From assembly GCA_009746045.1 (NCBI GenBank), contig RPFO01000380.1, positions 1 through 64,000 of the forward strand: a stretch of DNA of 64,000 bases, written 5' to 3'. The position numbers and the translations under genes were made by a program. This document shows, piece by piece, positions 30,566-41,788 of the stretch. Source of the stretch: Mesostigma viride (Eukaryota > Streptophyta > Mesostigmatophyceae > Mesostigmatales > Mesostigmataceae). Each line of letters opens with the position of its first letter. Positions within the stretch are counted from its first letter, which is position 1. The notes under the pieces were generated by a model, which made no database searches, was not told the origin of the DNA, and saw only the letters and a program-made list of their open reading frames with translations.

Positions 30566-30705
30566 CTGGGGTGGCGCGTGCCAGCCCACTGACCAAAAGG
30601 CCAGTGGCACCGTGACGCGCGCCAGCCCACTGACCTAAAAGGCCAGTGGTGCCGTGGCGCGCGCCAGCCCACTGACCAAAAGGCCAGTGGCGCCGCGCCA
30701 CCCCC
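30566..30705. repeat. three tandem hairpin units of about 45 bp
   Basis: Each unit contains CCCACTGACC, AAAA and GGCCAGTGG, which folds as a hairpin. The units differ by few bases. They directly follow the right end of the candidate MITE. Confidence 0.8.
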
Positions 30706-30844
30706 GGTCCACACTACCCCCCCCCTCACTTCTAGTCGGACTGACTACTGCGGCCGCCCCTCCCCCTTTGAGTATGCCGCAAGTCATAGATAATACGAGC
30801 GTGAGCTCACAAAATACTATGGCGGCGTTATCATGCTGTGGCAT

Positions 30845-31020
30845 TAAATAATTAATTAATGATTTAATTAGGAACATTATTAACTCCGTTGGGAGTATAT
30901 GTAGTACATATCCCGGAGAAGGTGCATATGGCTTTTAATACATTCTGGGCTACTTCCTGCAAGGGTGGGGATGTCAACGACACTTGCTCTAGGTGCACCA
31001 AGGGCACCTGCACCACCATG
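30845..31020 (-). mobile_element. type-A LINE 3' UTR fragment
   Basis: AATTA tail, hairpin ACTCC/GGAGT (30,883-30,896), then GCATATGGCTTTTAATACATTCTGG-like UTR through TGCTCTAGGTGCAC. It matches the 3' UTRs at 16,342 and 35,294. Just beyond, 31,045-31,095 carries three copies of GTGGAAGTGCTGTTGG. Confidence 0.7.
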
Positions 31021-31127
31021 TTAACGCAGCAGACCTAGGGGTCTGGCATGGGGTGGAAGTGCTGTTGGGTGGAAGTGCTGTTGGGTGGAAGTGCATGTGC
31101 ATGGGGTGCATATATGGAAGTGCTATG

Positions 31128-31260
31128 GCAGGCCTCTGGCATGAAGGAGAAAGGGGGTCTCTGCCCTTTCTTCCTGTTGTGCAGGCATACAGGGACTTAT
31201 AATAAGCACTTCGATCGGCCGGTGCTCCGTGATCGACTCCCCAACGGGTGCACGTAATTT
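31128..31260 (+). mobile_element. LINE 3' end fragment, degenerate type-B hairpin
   Basis: Contains AGGAGAAAGGGGGTCTCTGC (inverse of the block near 27,490) and ends in GTGCTCCGTG, CTCCC, CAAC, GGGTG, CACG and TAATTT. It is a plus-strand 3' end whose stem has decayed. Confidence 0.55.
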
Positions 31261-31659
31261 CCAATTCACGGAGAGTCCTATAGCCGCCCCTCATGACCTC
31301 TACGAGCTGCTCTTTGTAGCTAGGCGCGGGCCTTGCATGCGGCGTCTAGCATTGCTCAGTGGGCCCGCCGGGCCCATGCACGTGAGGCTCGCATGTGCGC
31401 CTGGCTCGGTGCCGGCCAGGCTGAGCGGGGCGCAGCACTGCAGAGGGGCCATGGGAGGCCTGTCTACCTGGTTGGTGCGAGCTAAGTGCCCCAGTATACT
31501 TACTAGCTGCAGGCGCCGCTGCTTTCAAGATGGTGCTGGTGATAAGTGGCATGCCTAGGTACAAGTCCTCCTTGCGGACATGAGCAGCGTATCCCACACA
31601 GAAAATTGACCGCAGCATGTTGGTGACCGCGCCGTCCAGCTTTTTGGCAAGGTCGGCGG

Positions 31660-33378
31660 CAGAGTGAGATCGTACGTTATACGCGTTATACGGTCACGGT
31701 GGAGTATAATGTATAATACGGTATAATACGGTATAATACGGTATTATACGTTTTCGTACGGACACACTCAGAATACTCTGATTTTACACATTTTAAGACA
31801 CCCACCATCAATCCACATGTTTTTAACACTGTTTTGGACATAATCCAAGGTTGCCCTACCCTCGGCTATACTCTATACGGTGGATATTGTGGACACGATC
31901 GATGTATTGCATGTAATACTGAGAATGTAAACGTGCGCATGCATAATTGTGTGTATGTGTATATATGTGGCTTTATATTGGTTATGTTTACTTGGGTGCC
32001 TTCACTTTGATGCAAGTAATTATATATTTTAATATATATATGTGGCTGTGCATGCACGCAAATACTACAGTAGTATACAATTAATGCATGTAGTATGTTT
32101 GCATGGTGCGATGCTATGTGAATATACTGAGCTTCATGTGACTACAGGTGTGTGACTCGTGGTGTGCATTAATTAATTAATTAACTGAATTAATTAATTA
32201 ATATCTCGTGTCCCCGTTGGGGAACCACGGAGGCTAAACAGGTGGGGATGTGATAAGTAACTCACATATTCTCACCTTCCATACAACAACCTTGTTTTCC
32301 AGCAGGCTGAAGAGCATGACAGGCGTCTATGAGCTCGCCAGCTCCTTGCAACGGTGATGCCGCTCCCAGGCAGCTAGGGTCCTTGACTACGCAATATAGA
32401 ATGTCTACCGTGTGAAAACCTCCATACAGGAAGCGTAGCAAAGCCAGATAACTGCCCGATCAATTCTGGGTAGCTTTAGGAAGCATGGCATACGCAGCGT
32501 AAGGAAAACCATTGAAAGCTGCGGAAAATCTGATAGCACAACTGCAACAAGTGGAGAACAAAATAGCAAGAAAAACCCAGAAACGGCGCAAAAAGTTTCA
32601 TGCCAGGTTCATTAAGAGCGCAAACAGACTGGGCGGTGACATGCGGCAAATCAACGTACCACGGCCGGCATTATTTCCTACCCAGGCGCGCAAGAAAAGC
32701 CAGCCAGCCATGGATGGATTAACCGCGGATCGCGCAGGCCTGAACGAAATCATTTTAGAAATGACAGGAAATGGCCGCAGATCGAAGATGCTTAGGTTAT
32801 TTTCATGGTGTCCGTTACTAAACGGCTCTTGCTGCATCAAAATAACCCACGAATGTCGAGTTCTACCGTCGCAGGCACACATGCTAGATTATTCATCGCG
32901 GCCAAATTGACGTTGGATGAGACCCCCGTGCAAATCTGTACCAACAAAGGCAGCGAATTTGCAAATAGTGCAGATCTTGCTATGAAACATCATAATAGAA
33001 CATCACTTTTAACCATCGGCTTAATTTTTTCGCCTGTCGCCCGCCGGATTAGCCATATTTTAACGGAACGCACGTCGCCATGGCCACCTCCGCACGGTGC
33101 GCGCACTGTGCACCACAATGTCAAAATAAGATCGCGTCGAATTGTGAAAGTTCAGACGGGTCAGTACTTAGTACAGATACGAAATCTGTGGCTTCAAATC
33201 GTTGCCCTGTCGTTCTGGCATCCTAGCCGCGCAAAACGTAAAAAAAACGCGGAAAACACGGTATTATACGTCATTATGCGCTAAAACGTATTACGTATGA
33301 AAAATTATACGCTAAAAGCCAGCGTATTACGTATTATACCGTATTATACCGTATTATACGGCGTATGATCTCACACTG
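31660..33378. mobile_element. hAT-like DNA transposon, non-autonomous, 1,719 bp
   Basis: The 8-bp target duplication GTCGGCGG flanks it (31,652-31,659 and 33,379-33,386). Terminal inverted repeats of 17 bp (CAGAGTGAGATCGTACG against CAGTGTGAGATCATACG) differ at two positions and start with the CAGNG typical of hAT. Subterminal arrays of TATAATACGG (31,712-31,742) and the inverse (about 33,330-33,360) resemble transposase-binding repeats. Longest internal frame: 32,512-32,910 (132 aa, Lys/Arg-rich), with no hATC or zinc-finger motif that I can see. The class rests on TIR and duplication length. Confidence 0.78.
32168..32260 (-). mobile_element. LINE 3' end with TCCCC/GGGGA hairpin inside the hAT element
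   Basis: Repeated TTAATTAA tail, CGTG, TCCCC, GTT, GGGGA and CACG (32,207-32,229). A LINE fragment therefore inserted into, or was captured by, the DNA transposon. Confidence 0.65.
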
Positions 33379-33572
33379 GTCGGCGGTGAGGGTCCACGTC
33401 TCGGCCCCGTACGTAAGAACAGGGATCGAGGACTGGCCACCGGTACGTCTACTGAGGATGGATGGGTGGAGGGAGGGAGGGAGGGATGGATACACAATCC
33501 TACCGGTCTATTGTATCTTAAGTGCAAGACAACTATTCCTGGACGCATGGCCGGCGATCCAACGCCGTGGAA

Positions 33573-34298
33573 TTAATTAATTAATTAATTAGACTCGTGC
33601 TCCCGTTGGGGAGTCACGGAGCATTAACCCCGATGGATGGATGGATGGATGGATGGGTGCAAACAGTCCTACCGGTCTAATCTATCTACAAAAACTATCT
33701 ATATCTTCATCTATCAACTCAAGCTACAAACATCAACTCTACCCTAGGGGACCTGTCTGGCTTGCAGGTTTGCACACGCAGGCGCTTCCCCACGGGGGGG
33801 GGGCTCGTTGTCCTCTATGACCTGGGCCCACTTGGCCTTGTCCATCATCTTTTTCCAAATCACGGATAGGCCTAGGCCCCCCATGTCCTCTACTAGCTGT
33901 TCTTTGAAGGTGCCGGGCCTTGCGTCGTCTAGCATCACGGGGCCCGGCCCATGTCAGGAGGTGCCGGCCAGGCTGAGCTGGGCGCAGTCCCGCGGGGGGG
34001 CCACGTGAGGTGTCTATCTGGTTGGTGCGAGCTAGGTGCCCTACGAGCTGCAGGCGTCGCTGCTTAATTAATGGTGCTGGAGATATATGGCATGCCAAGG
34101 TACAGGTCCTCATTGCGGACATGAGCAGCATATCCTACTCTGAAAATGGATCGCAGCATGTTGGTGACCGTGCCGTCCAGCTTGCGGGCCGGCCAGGTCG
34201 GCGGTGAGGGTCCACGTCTCGGCCCCATACGTAAGAACAGGAAGGACGAGGACCTTAAACAGGTCCTGTTTCTCGATCTTGCCCAAGGGCTTGCGCCT
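33573..34298 (-). mobile_element. type-B LINE, 5'-truncated, with target duplication
   Basis: Tail (AATTA)n, hairpin CTCCC/GGGAG (33,600-33,613), (GGAT)5, UTR, then decayed ORF2 end. One frame encodes WKKMMDKAKWAQVIEDNEPP (about 33,840-33,780), another RLQLVGHLARTNQIDTS and LTYGAETWTLTADL near 34,220-34,240. The duplication CGCCGTGGAA is at 33,563-33,572 and 34,299-34,308. The filled and empty forms of the target word can be compared with 24,270-24,290. Confidence 0.78.
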
Positions 34299-34308
34299 CG
34301 CCGTGGAA

Positions 34309-35030
34309 GGACTAGGGTACCTAGTTGTCTGATCTCGAGGAACTTTAGATCGACGCAAAGACCGCGGGCCGGCTCCAGCCTAAACTAACAAACCGGGGGT
34401 TATGCCACGTATAGCAGACCTGTAGTGCACCTAGTTCTAGCGGTATGACACCAGGATTTCTTCCCACGATGCCGTGACACGCCTCTTCCCCACTGTTTGG
34501 GGGTCGTTGCATTCCTCTACCGCAACCTGGGCCCAGATGGCCTTGTTCTGCATCTTTTTCCATATGTAACACGGAGAGGCCCCGCGGCCTTTTCTCCCCA
34601 CGGGCCCCGCGGCCCGCTGCTAGCCAGGGTAGAAGTCCGCAGGTGGAGGTTATTGGTCCTGAGGATAGCCGCTACACTACCGCCTCGTCTGCCATTACAG
34701 TAGAGGACAGCTCGGATGAGGATTACATCCCCATCTAGTGCTTAACGGTTGGGGGATGATGCAGACGATATTTGTTTAAACTTTTGTGTAATTTTTTTTC
34801 TAATGAGATTAGCATCTAGTACTCCGTGGCATGCCTTTGCGCATGACACGCAAGTACTTACTTACGGAGAGGCCTGAGCCCCTCATGTCCTCTTCTAGCG
34901 CTGCTCCTTGAACGTGCGGGCAGCCCGGCGTGGACCAGATTGCTGGGCCCGTCCACACGTAAGGAGGTGCCTACCCGGCTGTGCGGGCCGCAGCCCTGCT
35001 GTTGGGCCTCGCGACAAGTCTAGCTGGTTG
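34309..35030 (-). mobile_element. scrambled LINE RT-end relics
   Basis: Short blocks match the ORF2 end of type-B elements (TTCTGCATCTTTTTCCATAT near 34,546; CTGAGCCCCTCATGTCCTCTT near 34,875). The plus strand at 34,640-34,738 has a short acidic reading ending EDSSDEDYIPI and a stop, of unknown origin. Confidence 0.45.
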
Positions 35031-35075
35031 GTGCTCCGTGGTCCCCCAACGGGGACACGAGACTTCTAATAATAT
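35030..35075 (+). mobile_element. LINE 3' end, TCCCC/GGGGA hairpin
   Basis: CCGTGG, TCCCC, CAAC, GGGGA, CACGAG (35,036-35,060) and an AT-rich tail. Plus-strand orientation. Confidence 0.6.
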
Positions 35076-35293
35076 AAGTCATTAGCTGGTTGGTGCGGGC
35101 CACGCGCCCGACTAGCTCTAATCTAAAACTACCATAGTCCTTCCACGACGTTGGAACGCCATTAATTAATTAAACTCGTGCTCCCGTTGGGGAGTCATGG
35201 AGCATTAGCCATTAATTATACCGATGGATGGATGGATGGATGGATGGATGGATGGATGGATGGATGGATGGATGGATGGATGGATGGATGGAT

Positions 35294-37139
35294 TGAATTG
35301 AATTGAATTGAATTGGAACATAACTCCGTTGGGAGTATATGTAGCACATAGCCCAGAGAAGGGGCATATGGCCTATCATACATTCTAAGCTACTTCCTGC
35401 AAGGGTGGGAATGTAAACAACACTTGCTCTAGGTGCACTAAGGCACCTGCACCCTCATGATCTTCACACTATGCCCAGCTAAGGGGGAGTATGTCATGTG
35501 GGGGAAGATCATCATGGCTATACAAGAGCTAGGGCATGGCTTCTCGACAGAGAGCATCTCTCTGCACTGCGTAGCATGGCTAAATTCTTAGTGCAACATC
35601 CATGGGGGTCCCGTTATAGGCAGGGCTTGGCTAAATTCTGTAGACAACATCCATGGGGGCCATTATGGGCGCACATGCGCGTGGGCCACATGCTAGGCTA
35701 AGCCTGACTAATCTACACTACTGGTATGGATTCCCTAGTCTGAGGTGGCAGGAGGGGGCTGCCAGGGCTTGTGGTCAACGTGGATGACCGCCCCCCTCCA
35801 GTATACCGGCTTCCCCCCTGCGCTGTGCCGGAGCTGAAGGTAGGCCGGCCATAGCTCGCGTCGCCGCTGTTGCTGGGCCAGGGTCAAGTCGTCGTCCAGC
35901 GTGAAGCGAGTCCTCGAGAGCTTCTTGCGGCATTTAAGGAACGACAGCTTGTCCGCCATGTACTTAAAGGTGAGGAGCACGGGTGCCGGGCCAGCCTTCC
36001 CCCGCGCGCGGGGGAGGCGGACAGCCGACATGTCCAGCTCACCAGTGAGTAGCATGGGGGCAAGAATGTCGCGCTTAAATGCCTCAAGAAGGCTCGTGGA
36101 GGTCTCACCTGCCGGCTGGTCGAAGTGCTTGACGATGACATTGTGGCTGCGCCGGGCGATGTCGGTGTCCTCGCGAAGGTCGAGGGCTTGTTGCTTGAGT
36201 TGTGCCGAGATGGTGGAGGTGGTGGAGGTGGTGTGCTGCTTAAGCAAGTCCGCCCAGGTGGAGGGAGCATCGCCGGCCGGGCCAGCAGGCGTCGGCTGGG
36301 CGGCGATGTCCTTCACCGCTTGGGCGGTGAGGCCGGCGGTGTCATGCAAGCTCTCAAGGGCGTTGGCGGTGGCTTGAAGGCGTTGGTCGAGGTCGAGGAG
36401 CTGGGCTTTGATGTCGGCAGTGGAGGCGGAAATGGCCGTGGAGGTGGAGGCGGCGGCGGTGGAAATGTGAGGAAGTTCAGCAGTCAGCGTGCCGCCGATT
36501 GCTGCTATGTCGGCAGCAAGGGGGGTCACGTGCTGCTGAAAGGCTTCCGTGAGGATGGAGCGGAGGGTGGGGACGGAAAGGGGTGGAGCCCAGATCTCGC
36601 CGTCAGAGCGCTGGAGAAGGGAGTTGAGGATGGCGTGCTGGAGATGGGGGCGGACGCAGCCGGACAGCCCGTAGAGGTTGTCCCAGCGGCGGCCGTCTGG
36701 GCAGAGGAGGCGATTGATGGAGTGGAAATGGAGGCACAGGTCGTAAAGCGAAGCGTAATCCCCGAAGAAGATGCAGCGCATAGCATCGGTCGGAGAAATG
36801 GTGGCCCAGTCGTAATCTGCGACCTTGAAAGGCCGGGGCCGAAAGCTCGGTTCTGGGCGTGAAGACCCTCCTGTGTCGTCGGCTGGGCGGGTGCGCTTGG
36901 GGTCAGGCGATGCAGATGGCGAGGCGTTAAGCCCGGGGGGTTGCTGGACGACCACCAGTGCACGACTAGTGTCATCGCCGCCTGCCGGACCTGAAGGCGA
37001 AGCTGCAGCCTGAGCTGCAGACGTATTTTCATTGCCGAGCGCAGCCGCCAGGCTGCGTTGCGTCGAGGCGCGTTTGTTCGCCATATATTGCGTTTTAGAT
37101 TCGGAAAATTATATCAGCATGTGCGTCTTAGAAAGACGG
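35294..37139 (-). mobile_element. ORF1-only (half-LINE) element, copy 2
   Basis: (TTGAA)n tail at the left, hairpin ACTCC/GGAGT (35,323-35,336), 3' UTR with the ORF2-leader remnant, intact ORF1 (37,084-35,735) and a short leader, slightly 5'-truncated relative to copy 1. It is flanked on both sides by GGAT repeat, so the duplication cannot be measured. Organisation and sequence match copy 1 at 17,109-19,055. Confidence 0.87.
35735..37084 (-). CDS. LINE ORF1 protein, intact, 449 aa
   Basis: Same domain order as the 448-aa ORF1: disordered Ala/Ser/Pro-rich start, globular part ([20 protein letters not shown]), heptad-like middle and RRM-like end. Differences from the sister copy are mostly substitutions concentrated in residues 90-160, while the C-terminal 150 residues are almost identical. 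This suggests purifying selection or gene conversion on the RNA-binding part. The start is chosen by alignment with the sister. Confidence 0.88.
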   Translation of the reverse strand: MANKRASTQRSLAAALGNENTSAAQAAASPSGPAGGDDTSRALVVVQQPPGLNASPSASPDPKRTRPADDTGGSSRPEPSFRPRPFKVADYDWATISPTDAMRCIFFGDYASLYDLCLHFHSINRLLCPDGRRWDNLYGLSGCVRPHLQHAILNSLLQRSDGEIWAPPLSVPTLRSILTEAFQQHVTPLAADIAAIGGTLTAELPHISTAAASTSTAISASTADIKAQLLDLDQRLQATANALESLHDTAGLTAQAVKDIAAQPTPAGPAGDAPSTWADLLKQHTTSTTSTISAQLKQQALDLREDTDIARRSHNVIVKHFDQPAGETSTSLLEAFKRDILAPMLLTGELDMSAVRLPRARGKAGPAPVLLTFKYMADKLSFLKCRKKLSRTRFTLDDDLTLAQQQRRRELWPAYLQLRHSAGGKPVYWRGAVIHVDHKPWQPPPATSD

Positions 37140-37447
37140 ATGGATGGATGGATGGATGGATGGATGGATGGATGGATGGATGGATGGATGGATGGATGGA
37201 TGGATGGATGGATGGATGGATGGATGGATGGATGGATGGATGGATGGATGGATGGATGGATGGATGGATGGATGGATGGATGGATGGATGGATGGATGGA
37301 TGGATGGATGGATGGATGGATGGATGGATGGATGGATGGATGGATGGATGGATGGATGGATGGATGGATGGATGGATGGATGGATGGATGGATGGATGGA
37401 TGGATGGATGGATGGATGGATGGATGGATGGATGGATGGATGGATGG
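37137..37447. repeat. GGAT tetranucleotide array
   Basis: About 75 uninterrupted copies. All frames are open (Met-Asp-Gly-Trp and His-Pro-Ser-Ile repeats) and are not genes. The array belongs to the type-B LINE 3' UTR. Confidence 0.97.
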
Positions 37448-37556
37448 GTACACCCGTCTAAGCTATCTACAAAAACAGTCCTACTATATATCTATGGTGC
37501 CTGCGACCCTACGTAGTAGAGGTCTTGTCTAGCATGCTTCCCACGTCTGCATTTAC

Positions 37557-38738
37557 GCGCGGCATGCGTCCACCGACTCCACCGACTCCATCACCGCCCA
37601 GCTCCGCGACATTGACCAACGTCTTAAGGATAATGCCATCGCTATCGAGGTCCTGCAGAACACCGCGGGCCTCACCGCCCAGGCGGTGAAGGACATTGCC
37701 GCCAAGCCAGCCTCTGCTGGCCTGGCCGGCGATGCTCCTCCCATCACGACCTGGGCGGACATGCTTAAGCAGCACACCACCTCCACCACCTCCGCCGTCG
37801 CAGCCCAGCTCCAGCGGCAGACGCTTGACCTCCGCGAGGAGGCCGAGCTTGCCAAGCGCAGCCTTAACGTCATTGTCAAGAACCTCGACATGGAGGAAGG
37901 TGAGAATTCCGAGAAGCTTGCACGTGCGTTTGAGAGAGAAATTCTTAGTCGCATGGGCCTTACTGGTGAGATCGACCTGGTCGCCCACCGCCTTCCCCGC
38001 GCGCGGGGTAAGGCAGGGCCGCCCCCGCTCCTTCTCACCTTTAAGACCCCGGCGGACAAGATTTCTTTTCTCCGACGCCGCAAGCGGCTCGAGAAGACTC
38101 TCTTCACCCTTGACGGCGACTTGACCCTGGCGCAGCAACAACGGCGACGGGAGCTATGGCCGACCTACCTCCAGCTCCGGCAGACCAAGGCGGGGCAGCC
38201 GGTGTACTGGAAGGGGGCGGCCATCTACATCGGCCACAAGCCCTGGCAGGCGACCCCCGCGGCCCCCACGACTCCAGACACCCCAGCTTAGGGGAATACA
38301 GCAGTAGTAGTGTAGCCTAGATAGACCGTGGCCATGTACATGTACGCCTCCTAGAGGCACTATCCTAGCTAAGCCACGCGCTTTATTTAATCATGTACAT
38401 GTGTGCCTATGATGCGCCACACTCCAGATGATGCCTAGCTTTATTTAGTTATGTTGTGCCCATGCAGGGAGGAACTCTCTGCTGAGACGCCATGCCCTAG
38501 CTTCTTTGTATAGCTATGCTGATCTTCCCCCCCATGACAGGCTCCCCCTTCGCTGGGCATAGCTTGAAGATCATGGGGATGCACGTGCCCTGGTGCACCT
38601 AGAGCAAGGGTCCTTTACATCCCCACCCTTGCAGGAAGTAGCTTAGGATGTATGATAGGCCATATGCCCCCTCTCAAGGGCTATGTGCTACATATACTCC
38701 CAACGGAGTTATGTTACAATTCAATTCAATTCAATGCG
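37557..38738 (+). mobile_element. ORF1-only element relic, 5'-truncated
   Basis: An open frame to 38,291 encodes the coiled-coil and RRM-like part of ORF1 ([47 protein letters not shown]), clearly diverged from the two intact copies. A 440-bp 3' UTR, the hairpin ACTCC/GGAGT (38,696-38,709) and an (AATTC)n tail follow. It is an older or separate lineage of the ORF1-only type with no ORF2. Confidence 0.82.
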
Positions 38739-41635
38739 TCCAGGAATAGTTGTCTCCAAGTCCAGGGATCGAGTTGTAGATCCAAGTCGTCAATTGTTGA
38801 ATCCACCTCTTGAAACGCATGTCTGGCATGACTCCAATTCTTCAAGAAGCTAGGCAACCCAGGTGCAAGCTATATTATGACTCCATCCTCACAACGCAAG
38901 ACTGGTGAACAAGACTACATGCGTGAGCCAGCCTTAGCTCAGCTCAAGTACCAATCACTTGGTGAGACAACCAACAATAGATTCATAACACTGCCCATGC
39001 CAATGCCACTGAAGGACCACAAGTAAGTAATACCAATGTGACGACTGTCGATGACCTATGTGCGTGCCAGGGGATTCCTGATGGCAAAGGCATGTGCTAC
39101 TGGTACAAGCGCCTCGGGCAATCGACTGGCCTTACCACACCGCTGACATGTCCCGGGCGCAAAAGGTGTATAGCATGCCAATGAACAAATGCGTGCGAGA
39201 ACAATACATCACAGCGACGAGATTTAAGACACCTGAGCAAGCGATGGGTGAGGCAGCCAATGCTACCTACCAAGGCACAAACAGAACGAGGGTAACTATG
39301 TGGGAAAAATGTTGAACAAAATGAGACATGCTTTATGAGATCCACACCGCGTTACTACCCTCGTTTTAGATCCACCGTCTGGCAAGTGCCACAAGAGTAT
39401 ACTGCCCACTCCTGTGGCCTGCCCGCCTGTGGCAGTGAGAGAAGCTCGGGCGATCTCCCTCCATGCTGTGTGCAGGAATTGAAGGTTCCTGTATTGGTAC
39501 CCACGTGACGCAGTCACATGCTATTAACTATCATTCTATGCAGCCCACGTCACTAACGAAGGATGGCAAGTATCCCAATTGTGAGTACAAGGCTGGCTAA
39601 AGAAGCTCGCATACTTAACGATGGCTTAATGACAGAGCCTGGACCTGGGGGGAAAACCTTGTGTGGAGCGATGCACAGATTCATGCCACTGTGGCATCGT
39701 CAGATACTTCGATAACAACACGGACATACCCTGGGTGCTATGACAAAGACAACTCAATAAGGGGAAGAGGCGTGACCTTCGAGCCCCGTAGTTCGCTCGT
39801 CCTGCAGTGCCCACTTGCAAAATTGACCACCTTGATCTCATCCTGAACTGGGCAACCCCGGCGCTCGCACGACCAAAACATCTTGGGGAAAGTGTCCGGC
39901 TGAGAAAGATACTCACCTAAACACAGCGTACCCGGAAGTCCAGGCACGTTACCTTAGCATATATTCATCAAGCGAAATGAGAACCCGCGGAGGTTCGAAA
40001 CATGTTGGTCTCCCCGCCGCCTGCGGTCCGCTGCTCACACAAGTAAATGCAAGCTAGCATGCAACAGTTGATGCGATGATACAACGCTAGTTTGTACTCT
40101 CAACTACTCTGACACCTCCAGGTTCAACCGCCTCGAGCAACTTCCCATTCTCTGACCATGTCCCCGCCACTGTTAAGTTACAACTAGTTTATTGATGCCG
40201 CCGCCATGGCGGCATCAATAATATTTCCTCTTCCGCCTGGCTCCATGCCTGGACTTGGCAAGTTTTCACGTTCTCTTTAGCAGGCCTTGTGTTGCTGCTG
40301 GCACTTTTGTTACGCCCACTTCAATTTTACGCGCACTGTACTAGCTTGAAACGATTGCTCTCAACTGCTATCTAGATTGTTGGATATTGCGGGTGCACGC
40401 TGACGCGAGCGCAGCCCGATCCGTTCAAAATCCCAGTGTTCCCGGCGCATGCCGTTCCATGCCGTTTCGATAGCCGTATTGCCCGCTCATGCCGTCTCGT
40501 ACTTACCTATTCATCTAACAAAGTGGCATTTTTTCGTCCTGTCCGTAGGTATCGCCGTATTTCCAACCCATGTTGTCATCGCACTGGGGCAGCACACGAT
40601 GCTCTGAACAAAAACCCCGCGTCGAGATGCTGAGATCCCTACCATCATGCGGGCCTTTGCTTGGGCCGAGCGCGCCGCGCCGTGCAATATCGATGCCATG
40701 CACGATCCTCCATGCAGCCTGTTGCGTGATCGATGGGGGAATGCTGATCGGGAGCAGATCGTAAGCGAAGGGTCAAACCGACCGTGGCGGAAGGAGGTGT
40801 GATAAAAACAGCGCGAAAGTAGGACACAATGCAACTCGTGTGGCGCAATGGGCGTGTAGCGGACTTGAAACGGGCTGTGTACGATGGTCGAACCCTTGTC
40901 GCTGCATGAGTTTTAGTCTGCAGATTTTACCTTGGGCCAAGGGCAGCTGTCTTGGGGGAGGTCGATTGGAGCCTAACCGTTTAGATGGAAGGTCGCGGGG
41001 TATTCACCCCAGGCCTTTCCAATTCGAGAATGTTTGCTCAGGATCTCAGTATTTTTTCTCGACGGGGAAATGTCTAAGGTATGAGGGGTGTATCAGACAA
41101 CGTTGTTGCCGTTGTAGCTGTTTTGGGACCGGTTGAGTCCTCGTACATGTTTTTAGATCATCGGTCGCTTTGTTACTTAGGTAACCTTTGTCACTAGTAG
41201 TAGCTTAGAGAGATCGCCTGCAAGGATTTTGGTTGTCATTGACGCTTATCGGTGCTGAGGCGCTATTAGAGCCATCGCTGCAATAGTAAGATAGCGTTCG
41301 TCCTTTGCCACGTCGCCGCTGGGTGGTCGCAGTCGCATTGTTTGCGAATCGAGCTGCCATCCTTCTTTTTTAAATAAGATTTTGAACAAGCGAGTTTAGG
41401 GGGGGGTATCGGCGCCAGCTATACATGATGAGTTCAGTTTGGCTTATCCGCCCTATGCGGTCCGCGATCTGGCTATGTTTGCGCGTTGTCCGTGCTACTT
41501 GTCCAGTAACCCTGCGTCTCTTTTCAAATCAGCAGCGGCCTACTTTCACACCGGTAACACGGATTTATAAGAAGCCCATACTGAGGTGCATCCGTAAATC
41601 ACCTGCCCTCTGCCGAAGGGGACCCAAGGCCAGCC
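38739..41635. other. unassigned region upstream of the kinesin gene
   Basis: 2.9 kb of mixed composition without a convincing gene. Open frames are short and lack domain features. The word GCGTCCAGGAATAGTTGTC at the left edge recurs inverted near 33,530. Regulatory DNA of the kinesin gene may lie at the right end. Confidence 0.4.
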
Positions 41636-41788
41636 ATGTTTAGCAAGGGGCCTGTGGGCAGGGGGGGGGCTAAACGTGGGAGCTCGTCCGCGGGCCGTAC
41701 CGCCACATTGAGCCGGAGGGCCTCCGTGGGTTCCTCCACAGGCGGGGATGAGGAAGAAACATATAGGACTGCGCCAGACCTCACTCAG
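41636..41788 (+). CDS. possible first coding exon of the kinesin gene
   Basis: An ATG opens a Ser/Gly/Arg-rich frame (FSKGPVGRGG ... APDLTQ) that ends exactly at CAG|GTGGGT in phase 0. A phase-0 acceptor, AACAG|TAC, lies at 42,385/42,386 in the next coding block. The composition resembles the adjoining N-terminal exon. An alternative start, GCCACCATG at 42,326, fits the Kozak pattern, so this exon may be absent or alternative. Confidence 0.45.

Larger units (their letters stand above)
31262..33430 (-). pseudogene. type-B LINE reverse-transcriptase C-terminal relic, split by a hAT element
   Basis: Parallel to 33,740-34,260: the order TGGTTGGTGCGAGCTA, GCTGCAGGCG, ATGTTGGTGACCG and CCGTCCAGCTT is kept. 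It encodes the decayed region after the RT palm (MLRSIF..., LYLGMPL). The sequence resumes at 33,387 with GTGAGGGTCCACGTCTCGG exactly where the parallel copy continues, proving insertion at 31,660-33,378. Confidence 0.65.
35157..37556 (-). mobile_element. type-B LINE 3' UTR, split inside its GGAT repeat
   Basis: Tail and hairpin CTCCC/GGGAG (35,181-35,194), then (GGAT)n at 35,224-35,293. After the nested element, (GGAT)n resumes at 37,137-37,447 and continues into GTACACCCGTCTAAGC and CTATCTACAAAAAC, the usual type-B UTR. The GGAT array was the landing site of the ORF1-only element. Confidence 0.75.

Noticed and set aside
34640-34738. Short acidic C-terminal coding end (EDSSDEDYIPI)
   Set aside because: Only about 30 codons without a start or recognisable relative; could be chance inside LINE debris.
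37032-37532. Met-Asp-Gly-Trp and His-Pro-Ser-Ile repeat proteins
   Set aside because: Translation of the GGAT array in a LINE 3' UTR.
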